A DNA stretch of 64,000 bases, taken from positions 186,001 through 250,000 of the forward strand of contig NZ_CABHYG010000014.1 in assembly GCF_902170785.1 (NCBI RefSeq), given 5' to 3'. The DNA comes from Yersinia proxima. GTDB taxonomy: Bacteria; Pseudomonadota; Gammaproteobacteria; Enterobacterales; Enterobacteriaceae. The translations under genes were made by a program, and so were the position numbers. The notes under the pieces were generated by a model, which searched no databases, had not been told where the DNA came from, and was given only the letters and a program-made list of their open reading frames with translations. Below, piece by piece: positions 18,125 through 25,495 of this stretch (position 1 is the stretch's first letter; each line of letters begins with the position of its first letter).

Positions 18125-19666
18125 GTGGGAGTGAGTTTGCGGGTAAGGCGTTCATTAACGATTAAGCAAATGGCGGCAGTGGCAGTTGTTGCACTGGTCA
18201 CCATCTGTATTTTTATCGTTCTTCAGTTGTTCCATTTTGTGCAGCAGCGCAAAGATGACTACGCCAAGCAGTTGGAGAGTATCGCTTATTCTGTGCGCCA
18301 ACCGCTATCTGAAGCAATCTTAAGTGTAGATATTCCACAAGCTAAAAAAATCCTCAATAGCTTACTGCCCATTGGTATTCTTAGCCGTGCCGATGTGATT
18401 CTGCCTAATCAAATTCAGGTCTTGCACGCAAGTTTCCCTAGCGAGCGGCCAGTTCCTCGCTGGGCCAAACGTATTTTTGCTCTGCCCGTTCAGATAACGG
18501 TGCCACTGTATTCACTGGAGCGAGTCCCTGCTAATCCGCAACCACTGGCACATTTGGTGTTACGTGTGGACTCGTATCGTATGTATCAGTTTATCCTGAG
18601 TACCTTGTCAGCAATGCTTTCGACTTATTTGCTGCTAGCGCTGGTACTTTCGGTGTCTATTGCCTGGTGTATTAATCGCTTGATTATTCACCCACTGCGG
18701 GCGATGGCTAAAGAGCTGGAACATATTGGTCAACAAGGTGTGCTAAATCACCAACTGACCATGCCTGCCCATCATCAGGATGATGAACTGGGTATATTGG
18801 TTCGCAATTACAACCGTAACCAGCAACTGTTAACTGAGGCTTATACCGATATCAGTTGCCGCCATAGCGACCAATTGTCCGAGCGATACAAAGCACAAAA
18901 GCAACTGACGCACGAAAATGACATTACTCAGGCGATCGAAAATGGTGATTTAGCCCTGTTTTTACAGCCGCAGTGGGATATGAAAGAGCCGCGGGTTATT
19001 GGCGCAGAGGCATTATTGCGTTGGCGTCAGGCTGATGGCAGTTATCGTTTACCTTCTGAGTTTGTTCCAGATGCGGAAGAGAGCGGTGCGATGATACCGC
19101 TGGGCGATTGGGTGCTGGAAGAGGCTTGCCGTATTCTGGCTGACTGGAAGGCACAAGGAATTACCTTGTCATTGGCGGTTAATATTTCCGGTTTGCAAGT
19201 GCAATGTGAGCATATCCTGACTCACCTACGAGCTATCATCAATCGCTATAATATTGACCCACGCCAATTGGTGCTGGAGATTACTGAGACTGCGCGTATT
19301 CATAACCTTGATGCAGCACTGATGTTGCTGCGCGAGTTACGAGGGCTTGGCTTATCAGTCGCGCTGGATGATTTTGGTACAGGGTATTCAAGTCTCCAAT
19401 ACCTTAACCATTTAAAAAGTTTACCGATCAACATCATCAAGCTCGATAAAAGTTTTGTGAAGCATTTACCAGAAGACGATGCAATGGCACATATTATTAG
19501 CACCATCTCTGATGTGTTAAAACTTCGCGTGATGGCTGAAGGTGTCGAAACTGAAGAACAACGGCAATGGCTACTTAAACACGGTATTCGATATGGTCAG
19601 GGTTTTTTATTTTCGGAGCCGTTATCACGCGAGGAATTCGATACTCGCTTTACCCTGCGCCCTTGA
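18125..19666 (+). CDS. Membrane c-di-GMP phosphodiesterase, HmsP/PdeK family, lacking the GGDEF domain
   Basis: A 513-residue inner-membrane EAL protein next to bcsC, the position of pdeK (yhjK) in E. coli; Yersinia HmsP belongs to the same family. Layout: TM1 (about 17-38), periplasmic sensor region, TM2 (about 157-180), HAMP to about 232, short linker, EAL domain (about 265-510). The EAL site looks active: GAEALLRW (E295), EITETARIHN, LDDFGTGYSSLQYL, KLDKSFV and AEGVETEEQ. PdeK and HmsP are about 650-670 residues and carry a degenerate GGDEF domain between HAMP and EAL; here it is missing, which explains the shorter length. The start is GTG (18125 or 18131). A direct repeat covers the stop codon. 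Confidence 0.88.
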   Translation: MGVSLRVRRSLTIKQMAAVAVVALVTICIFIVLQLFHFVQQRKDDYAKQLESIAYSVRQPLSEAILSVDIPQAKKILNSLLPIGILSRADVILPNQIQVLHASFPSERPVPRWAKRIFALPVQITVPLYSLERVPANPQPLAHLVLRVDSYRMYQFILSTLSAMLSTYLLLALVLSVSIAWCINRLIIHPLRAMAKELEHIGQQGVLNHQLTMPAHHQDDELGILVRNYNRNQQLLTEAYTDISCRHSDQLSERYKAQKQLTHENDITQAIENGDLALFLQPQWDMKEPRVIGAEALLRWRQADGSYRLPSEFVPDAEESGAMIPLGDWVLEEACRILADWKAQGITLSLAVNISGLQVQCEHILTHLRAIINRYNIDPRQLVLEITETARIHNLDAALMLLRELRGLGLSVALDDFGTGYSSLQYLNHLKSLPINIIKLDKSFVKHLPEDDAMAHIISTISDVLKLRVMAEGVETEEQRQWLLKHGIRYGQGFLFSEPLSREEFDTRFTLRP

Positions 19667-19751
19667 CGCTACAGCTGTGTTAGCTTCCCTCACTTACCCG
19701 AATCACTGACTTGAGTCAGCTCATCGGGATGCATTCGTTTGCTGCCTTGCT
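19651..19751. repeat. Direct repeat copy 1 (period 124 bases) covering the phosphodiesterase stop
   Basis: Bases 19665-19751 recur exactly at 19789-19875, and the similarity extends left to 19651 with a few mismatches. Each copy contains the inverted repeat CTGACT-TG-AGTCAG inside CCCGA...TCGGG, so it can fold as a hairpin. The last coding triplets and TGA of the upstream gene lie inside the copy. Confidence 0.9.
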
Positions 19752-19774
19752 GTAACGCCAATGGCTTTGGGTAT

Positions 19775-19875
19775 TACCCTGCGTTCACGACGCTACAGCT
19801 GTGTTAGCTTCCCTCACTTACCCGAATCACTGACTTGAGTCAGCTCATCGGGATGCATTCGTTTGCTGCCTTGCT
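19775..19875. repeat. Direct repeat copy 2
   Basis: Second copy, identical to copy 1 over 87 bases (19789-19875). The 23-base spacer between copies contains AATGGCTTTGGG. The hairpin-forming core looks like a Yersinia intergenic palindromic repeat, but I cannot name the family with certainty. Confidence 0.9.
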
Positions 19876-20172
19876 TTGCGCTTAATCACTGGGCTTTAGT
19901 CGAATGTCAGTCGTTTCGTCTAAATAGCAATAACAAAATATTATCCTTCCCTATTTTAAATAAAAATAAATTTTAATCTAAAATACCCATTTCTCCATAC
20001 TTTGACGTGTATTGATACTAAATTACTCTCTGCGAGAATAAGGGAAATAATCGTTATTATATAAAAGTGATTAAAACTAACAATAATACCGACAAGAAAA
20101 TATTCGACTGGCATCTATTTGGTTTATTCAAATCACTCATACAATATTAATACCTATCGAGTCAAGACTATT

Positions 20173-20200
20173 TATTTCGAAGGAGATCCCCTTCGAAATA
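20173..20200. other. Perfect hairpin upstream of kdgM
   Basis: An 11-base-pair perfect stem (TATTTCGAAGG / CCTTCGAAATA) closes a loop of about six bases. No T-run follows, so it is not a typical terminator. It may be an RNA structure or a protein-binding palindrome. Confidence 0.6.
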
Positions 20201-20355
20201 GTCCCTGTCCCTTGCTATCTCTAGGCTATAACAAAAAATTTACAGTGCCAGTGCATTAGTCAAAACTATTTACTTTGAACCTTGTCACATAAATGAATAT
20301 TCGTTCTATTAATTTCGAACTATTAGTCATGGATCTCGGAACTTTATATCAAAAT

Positions 20356-20374
20356 AAATAGAATGACGTTTCAT
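20356..20374 (-). promoter_or_regulatory. Candidate KdgR operator upstream of kdgM
   Basis: Read on the minus strand, ATGAAACGTCATTCTATTT resembles the enterobacterial KdgR box (ATGAAAC-N5-T-TATTT type). KdgR represses pectin-uptake and degradation genes. This is a by-eye match only. Confidence 0.45.
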
Positions 20375-20433
20375 AAGTGAGATCTATATTTATCATAATA
20401 ATTAATGTTATTTATTAAAATAAGGTAACTGTA

Positions 20434-21138
20434 ATGAAATTTAAATTATTATCTCTGGCAGTGGCATCACTTATCAGCACCAGCGCAATGGCAGTAACCA
20501 TTGACTATCGTCATGAAACACAAGACCAAAGTGGTAATAACCACAAAGACCGTTTATTAATGTCTCACCGCTTTGCTAATGGCTTCGGGTTATCTCTGGA
20601 AGGCAAATGGAAAAGTGCCAGTGACAAAGACAAGCCATTCCATGAAGGTGTGAGTAATGGTACAGAAGTGGTTGCCAGCTATGTCTATAAAATTGATAAG
20701 ACATTCTCTATTGAGCCAGGTTTCTCATTAGATTCAAGCTCGACAGCTAACAACTATCGTCCTTATCTACGTGGTAAGGCAAATATCACTGATGATCTCT
20801 CTGTTTCATTGCGTTATCGTCCTTATTACAAACGCACCAGCGCCAATATTAATACGAAAAAAGATACGTCTGAGAATGGTTATAATCTGACGAGCGTCCT
20901 GAGCTACAAAATTTACAAAGATTTCCAATTAGACTATGAGCTGGATTATAAACAAGCCAATAAAGCCGGTGTCATTCTGTCTGATAACGAGAATTACGAT
21001 TGGAGCCATGATTTTAAATTGACGTATAAGTGGGATAAGAACTGGTCGCCATATATGGCTATCGGTAATGTTTCCGGCAGCAAAAATACCGATGAACGTC
21101 AAACTCGTTATCGTGTAGGTATCAAATACAGCTTCTGA
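20434..21138 (+). CDS. kdgM: Oligogalacturonate-specific porin, KdgM family
   Basis: Small outer-membrane beta-barrel that lets oligogalacturonides through the outer membrane. It is 234 residues with a signal peptide cut after about residue 20 (ASLISTSAMA). The mature protein starts VTIDYRHETQDQSGNNHKD, a strand pattern typical of KdgM, and ends with an aromatic residue (YRVGIKYSF), the barrel signature. Alternating hydrophobic and charged strands run throughout, and basic and aromatic residues are plentiful, as expected for a polyuronate channel. The next genes encode a PL2 lyase and a pectin-binding protein, which supports the assignment. Whether it is orthologous to KdgM or KdgN of Dickeya is not clear. 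Confidence 0.9.
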   Translation: MKFKLLSLAVASLISTSAMAVTIDYRHETQDQSGNNHKDRLLMSHRFANGFGLSLEGKWKSASDKDKPFHEGVSNGTEVVASYVYKIDKTFSIEPGFSLDSSSTANNYRPYLRGKANITDDLSVSLRYRPYYKRTSANINTKKDTSENGYNLTSVLSYKIYKDFQLDYELDYKQANKAGVILSDNENYDWSHDFKLTYKWDKNWSPYMAIGNVSGSKNTDERQTRYRVGIKYSF

Positions 21139-21213
21139 TCCTCATTGAAATAATTAAATTCTGACCTCAGGGGTCACACCTCGCTATAACGATTTTTGAC
21201 AGGTAACGAAGTA

Positions 21214-22932
21214 ATGAAAAAAAGAGCGTTATTTTTGAGTATGGCAGCGCTGGCAACGCTGTATATACCCGCCGGACAGGCAGCGGATACTGACCGCCTG
21301 ACCGTGGTAAAACAGTATGTCGACAATGTATTAAACAAGGCATCCGATACTTACCACGGAGATAAGCCCAGCCCGCTGCTGGCGGATGGTGTTGACCCCC
21401 GAACCGGACAGCAATTGGAATGGATATTCCCCGATGGCCGTCGGGCAGTATTATCAAACTTTTCAGCACAGCAAAATCTGATGCGCGTTATGAGTGGCTT
21501 GAGCCAACTCAGTGGTGATCCGCGCTACCAGAAACGTGCTGAAGATATTGTTCGCTATCACTTCCAGAACTATCAAGACCCAAGTGGCTTACTGTATTGG
21601 GGCGGACACCGGTTTGTTGATCTGAAAACCCTCCAACCAGAAGGGCCAAGTGAAAAAGAGATGGTGCATGAGCTGAAAAATGCCTATCCCTACTATGACC
21701 TGATGTTCAGTGTCGACAGTGATGCCACCGCTCGCTTTATTCGTGGTTTTTGGAATGCCCATGTTTATGATTGGCGTATTCTTGAAACCAGCCGCCACGG
21801 TGAATATGGCAAACCGATGGGCGCACTGTGGGAAAGCAAATTTGAGCAGCAACCACCTTTCTTTGCCACTAAAGGGCTGAGTTTCCTCAATGCGGGTAAT
21901 GATCTGATTTATTCCGCCTCCCTGCTTTACAAACACCAGCAAGATCAGGGGGCGTTAACCTGGGCTAAGCGTCTGGCCGATCAGTATGTCTTGCCGCGTG
22001 ATGCCAAAACGGGCCTCGGTGTTTATCAGTTTACACAAGCTCTGAAACGTGAAGAGCCAACAGATGATGCCGATACCCATTCCAAGTTTGGCGATCGTGC
22101 TCAGCGCCAGTTTGGCCCAGAGTTCGGCCCGACAGCACTGGAGGGCAATATGATGCTTAAAGGGCGCACCAGCACCCTTTATTCTGAAAATGCCTTGATG
22201 CAGTTGCAATTGGGTAAAGACTTAGGCCCGCAGGGGCAGGACTTGTTGAAATGGACAGTGGATGGTCTGAAAGCCTTCGCCAAATATGCCTATAACGATC
22301 AAGACAATACCTTCCGTCCAATGATAGCCAACGGGCAGGATTTGTCGAATTACACTCTGCCGCGTGATGGTTATTACGGCAAGAAAGGCACAGTGATCAA
22401 GCCATACAAGGCAGGTAATGAATTCCTGATTTCTTATGCACGTGCTTATGCTATCGACAATGACCCATTACTGTGGAAAGTGGCCCGCGGTATTGCCAAC
22501 GACCAGGGGCTGGGTGATATCGGTACTGCACCGGGCAAAGAAGTCAAAGTCAATATGGACACCACCAACAGTGATCCTTACGCCTTGTTTGCTTTATTGG
22601 ATCTCTACAATGCCAGTCAGGTAGCGGATTATCGCAAACTGGCGGAGAAAATTGGCGATAACATCATTAAAACACGTTATATCGACGGTTTCTTCATGGC
22701 TTCACCTGATCGCCAATATGCCGATGTTGATGCCATAGAGCCTTATGCTCTGCTGGCTCTGGAAGCATCATTGCGCAATAAACCACAGGCAGTGGCACCT
22801 TTCCTCAATGGTGCGGGTTTCACTGAAGGGGCCTATCGAATGGACGATGGTTCAGCACGGATTTCAACTCGTGACAATGAACTGTTCTTGCTCAATGTGG
22901 GTGAAAAGCTGCAACCAAACGGCCGTAAATAG
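21214..22932 (+). CDS. Secreted pectate lyase, family PL2
   Basis: A 572-residue enzyme cutting polygalacturonate by beta-elimination, probably periplasmic. The ATG at 21214 has AGGTAACGAAG upstream; the open frame begins six codons earlier with TTG, which I reject. The signal peptide is KKRALFLSMAALATLYIPAG with cleavage near QAA. Family PL2 (PelW/PelY of Dickeya and the two Y. enterocolitica PL2 enzymes) has an alpha/alpha-barrel fold. Matching segments are LYWGGHRFVDL, MVHELKNAYPYY, FWNAHVYDWRILETSRHGEY and the late Y-D repeats. The signal peptide argues for the periplasmic (PelY / YePL2A) type rather than the cytoplasmic exolyase. It lies between a KdgM porin and a CBM32 protein. Confidence 0.9.
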   Translation: MKKRALFLSMAALATLYIPAGQAADTDRLTVVKQYVDNVLNKASDTYHGDKPSPLLADGVDPRTGQQLEWIFPDGRRAVLSNFSAQQNLMRVMSGLSQLSGDPRYQKRAEDIVRYHFQNYQDPSGLLYWGGHRFVDLKTLQPEGPSEKEMVHELKNAYPYYDLMFSVDSDATARFIRGFWNAHVYDWRILETSRHGEYGKPMGALWESKFEQQPPFFATKGLSFLNAGNDLIYSASLLYKHQQDQGALTWAKRLADQYVLPRDAKTGLGVYQFTQALKREEPTDDADTHSKFGDRAQRQFGPEFGPTALEGNMMLKGRTSTLYSENALMQLQLGKDLGPQGQDLLKWTVDGLKAFAKYAYNDQDNTFRPMIANGQDLSNYTLPRDGYYGKKGTVIKPYKAGNEFLISYARAYAIDNDPLLWKVARGIANDQGLGDIGTAPGKEVKVNMDTTNSDPYALFALLDLYNASQVADYRKLAEKIGDNIIKTRYIDGFFMASPDRQYADVDAIEPYALLALEASLRNKPQAVAPFLNGAGFTEGAYRMDDGSARISTRDNELFLLNVGEKLQPNGRK

Positions 22933-22938
22933 TCCCGA

Positions 22939-22962
22939 CAGCGGCCCGTGCTGGGGCCGCTG
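22939..22962 (+). other. Hairpin 1 between the PL2 lyase and CBM32 genes
   Basis: CAGCGGCCC / GGGCCGCTG forms a GC-rich stem seven bases after the lyase stop. No T-run follows. It may protect the lyase mRNA 3' end or attenuate read-through. Confidence 0.6.
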
Positions 22963-22963
22963 T

Positions 22964-23019
22964 TGGTAAAAAGTGCCGAGCAGCGGCTTCCCAGGGTCTG
23001 CTTGCCCGGCGCTTTTACC
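22964..23019. other. Hairpin 2 between the PL2 lyase and CBM32 genes
   Basis: GGTAAAAAGTGCCG near the left end pairs with CGGCGCTTTTACC at the right, and inner GAGCAG can pair with CTGCTTG. The roughly 56-base imperfect palindrome directly follows hairpin 1 and ends about 38 bases before the CBM32 start. Confidence 0.6.
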
Positions 23020-23056
23020 CACGGGTTCTCATCGTCGTGATAAAAAGGATAGGTTG

Positions 23057-23536
23057 ATGAAAAAACAAGTTTTAGCCACAGTTTTGCTCGGTTCGTTGTT
23101 TTGCGCATCTGGCTATGCAGCACAAATTGTTGCTGTAACAGCATCCGGCTATGACAGTGAAAAAGGCCATGTTCCGGCGAATATCGCCGATGGTGACGTT
23201 AAAACGCGTTGGGCGGCGTCTGGTGAAAGTTGGGTGAAGCTTGAACTGGATAAAGAGCAATCCATTGAAAATATTCTGATTGTTCCGTTTAAACCCACCG
23301 AGCGGAAACTAAAGTTTTCCATTTTTTACTCCAATGATGGCAAGAGCTGGCAGCCGTTGGCAGAAGGTTTAGAAACATCTTCTGCAGATAAAAATGGTGA
23401 AAAACTGACTTTTGCACCCGTTACGGCTAAATATATCAAGTTGGATACTTTCGGTACGGACGTTAATAAGTGGAGTGCCATTAACGAAATTGCGATTAAT
23501 AGTGCTGCTGCGTTACCCAGTCGGGCCATTAAATAA
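23057..23536 (+). CDS. Periplasmic polygalacturonate-binding CBM32 protein
   Basis: A 159-residue secreted protein that is a single F5/8 type C (CBM32) domain. A longer open frame exists, but ATG 23057 has AAAAAGGATAGG upstream and starts a clear signal peptide (KKQVLATVLLGSLFCASGYA). CBM32 features include NIADGDVKTRWAASGESWVKLELD, a galactose-binding-like core, and the ending WSAINEIAI. It has no enzyme domain. It agrees, from memory, with the stand-alone periplasmic polygalacturonic-acid-binding CBM32 described in Y. enterocolitica. It probably retains pectic oligomers for the neighbouring lyase. Confidence 0.9.
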   Translation: MKKQVLATVLLGSLFCASGYAAQIVAVTASGYDSEKGHVPANIADGDVKTRWAASGESWVKLELDKEQSIENILIVPFKPTERKLKFSIFYSNDGKSWQPLAEGLETSSADKNGEKLTFAPVTAKYIKLDTFGTDVNKWSAINEIAINSAAALPSRAIK

Positions 23537-23912
23537 CCCAGGCTGTTTTTGCTAATTGCCCCCTTCTCCTACCCTCAAAAGGGGGCAACTACTCATCCAA
23601 TGTTCTCCGCAAAAATCATTCATTCCGATACTCCCTCACTTCTGTTGGCTGCTTATTTTTTATTCATTCTCATCGCTAATCATTTTGAGTTAATTGCCCG
23701 GTTGATTTGACTAAATTCCTATTGTTGCTTCCGCTTGAAGCGTTTCAGTTCTTAATTTCGCGTTTAGGGTGCAATCCAGTGCAACTAATAATTTCCATAT
23801 TGTTATGAGGGTGTTATTTTCCGCGCAAGCACGGATAAAAAAGAAGTGTCACTCAATCATTACAGAGAGCAAAGCGACAGGCTGCCGTGAATTACTCAAA
23901 AAGGACATGGTT
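23537..23912. other. Intergenic and 5' region of dctA
   Basis: After the hairpin there is no convincing gene. An in-frame extension of dctA starts at 23769 but has no ribosome-binding site and no family match. The dctA promoter should lie here; no CRP or DcuR site was identified with confidence. Confidence 0.6.
23556..23588 (+). terminator. Probable terminator hairpin after the CBM32 gene
   Basis: TTGCCCCCTT pairs with AAGGGGGCAA around a 13-base loop, 20 bases after the stop. The stem is strong but lacks a U-tract, so efficiency is uncertain. Confidence 0.6.
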
Positions 23913-25205
23913 ATGAAAGTTTCAGTATTTAAAAGTCTTTATTTTCAGGTGTTAACGGCGATTACCTTGGGTGTTTTGTTGGGGCATTTCTACCCGGAGC
24001 TCGGCGCTCAAATGAAACCTCTGGGTGATGGATTTGTTAAACTAATTAAAATGATTATCGCACCCGTAATTTTCTGTACCGTCGTGACCGGTATCGCGGG
24101 GATGGAAAGTATGAAAGCGGTGGGCCGCACCGGTGCCATTGCGCTGCTCTATTTTGAGATTGTCAGTACCATTGCACTGCTGATTGGCTTGGTGATTGTT
24201 AACGTGGTGCAACCCGGTGCTGGTATGAATATCGATCCGGCGACACTGGATGCCAAGGCGGTTGCACTTTATGCTGAACAAGCCTCGCAGCAAGGGATTA
24301 TACCCTTCTTGCTGGATATCATTCCTGGCAGCGTAGTGGGTGCCTTTGCCAGCGGCAATATTCTGCAAGTTTTGCTGTTTGCTGTTCTGTTCGGTTTCGC
24401 TCTGCATCGTCTGGGTGAAAAAGGTCAGCTTATCTTTAATGTTATCGAGAGTTTCTCCCGCGTTATCTTCGGTATTATCAATATGATTATGCGCCTGGCA
24501 CCTATCGGGGCTTTCGGTGCAATGGCCTTTACTATTGGTAAATACGGTGTGGGCAGCCTGGTGCAACTGGGTCAGTTGATTATCTGCTTCTATATAACTT
24601 GCGTGTTGTTTGTGGTGGTAGTGCTCGGTTCTATTGCGAAATTCAATGGCTTTAACATCTTCAAATTTATCCGTTATATAAAAGAAGAGTTGTTGATCGT
24701 GTTAGGGACATCATCTTCAGAGTCTGTACTACCGCGCATGCTGGATAAGATGGAGAAAGCGGGGTGTAAGAAGTCTGTGGTGGGCTTGGTTATCCCGACC
24801 GGTTACTCGTTTAACCTGGACGGAACCTCTATTTACCTGACGATGGCGGCGGTATTTATTGCTCAGGCTACCAATACCCATATGGATGTGATTCATCAGG
24901 TGACCTTATTGGTGGTGCTGTTGCTCTCCTCAAAAGGTGCAGCAGGGGTCACAGGCAGCGGCTTTATCGTGTTGGCGGCCACCATCTCTGCGGTTGGGCA
25001 TTTACCATTGGCAGGTTTGGCGCTGATTCTGGGTATCGACCGCTTTATGTCAGAAGCCCGTGCGCTGACTAATCTGGTGGGAAATGGGGTTGCAACCATT
25101 GTTGTCGCGAAATGGTGCAACCAGCTGGATAACGACCAACTGCAAGCGGTGTTATCAAATAAAACCTTGCCTAATGGTGAGATAAAAAACAGCACATCTG
25201 CTTGA
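23913..25205 (+). CDS. dctA: C4-dicarboxylate/proton symporter DctA
   Basis: Aerobic importer for succinate, fumarate and malate in the inner membrane. ATG 23913 is chosen (AAAGGACATGGTT upstream) because [17 protein letters not shown] matches the E. coli N-terminus; the open frame runs 48 codons further with unrelated sequence. The 430 residues carry the Glt-family serine-rich hairpin [15 protein letters not shown] and the substrate motifs [12 protein letters not shown] and [17 protein letters not shown]. Identity to E. coli DctA is very high by eye. E. coli has it directly beside pdeK; here the pectin module lies between. Confidence 0.97.
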   Translation: MKVSVFKSLYFQVLTAITLGVLLGHFYPELGAQMKPLGDGFVKLIKMIIAPVIFCTVVTGIAGMESMKAVGRTGAIALLYFEIVSTIALLIGLVIVNVVQPGAGMNIDPATLDAKAVALYAEQASQQGIIPFLLDIIPGSVVGAFASGNILQVLLFAVLFGFALHRLGEKGQLIFNVIESFSRVIFGIINMIMRLAPIGAFGAMAFTIGKYGVGSLVQLGQLIICFYITCVLFVVVVLGSIAKFNGFNIFKFIRYIKEELLIVLGTSSSESVLPRMLDKMEKAGCKKSVVGLVIPTGYSFNLDGTSIYLTMAAVFIAQATNTHMDVIHQVTLLVVLLLSSKGAAGVTGSGFIVLAATISAVGHLPLAGLALILGIDRFMSEARALTNLVGNGVATIVVAKWCNQLDNDQLQAVLSNKTLPNGEIKNSTSA

Positions 25206-25250
25206 TTCGGCCAGAATAAAACGTTAAGTCAGTTGTTTATTCAATTCACT

Positions 25251-25275
25251 ACCGGTGGCTAACATTGCCACCGGT
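25251..25275 (+). terminator. Hairpin after dctA
   Basis: ACCGGTGGC / GCCACCGGT is a perfect nine-base-pair stem 45 bases after the dctA stop. No U-run follows, so it may be a terminator helper or an mRNA-stabilising structure. Confidence 0.6.
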
Positions 25276-25495
25276 AGCACTCCGTGATAACCCCCGCGAT
25301 GCCATTTCTTGTGTTAATTACCATTTAGATACTATTTTTTACTCTTATGAGTGACATCCACAAAAGCATGCGGTCTAACAGAATGGTACACTCCAGCGTT
25401 CCGCTCTCACTGTGACAATTTGCATGAAAACACGCATGGTTCACGTAAGGATTGCATTGTTTTAAAATTGGATAGTTTATTAAGTAGGGGTTCAC

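Larger units (their letters stand above)
19876..20433. other. AT-rich leader region upstream of kdgM
   Basis: No gene is seen. It holds a perfect hairpin TATTTCGAAGG / CCTTCGAAATA (20173-20200) and an imperfect direct repeat of about 21 bases (20161-20181 and 20259-20279, GTCAA-ACTATTTA-TT-GAA). A possible KdgR operator lies near 20356. The kdgM ribosome-binding site is AAGGTAACTGT before the ATG. Confidence 0.6.

Noticed and set aside
19651-19875. CRISPR-like array
   Set aside because: Only two long copies with one short spacer, and each copy includes coding sequence; no cas genes.
24042-24566. 174-codon open frame antisense to dctA
   Set aside because: His/Gln/Asn-rich shadow of a membrane protein gene.
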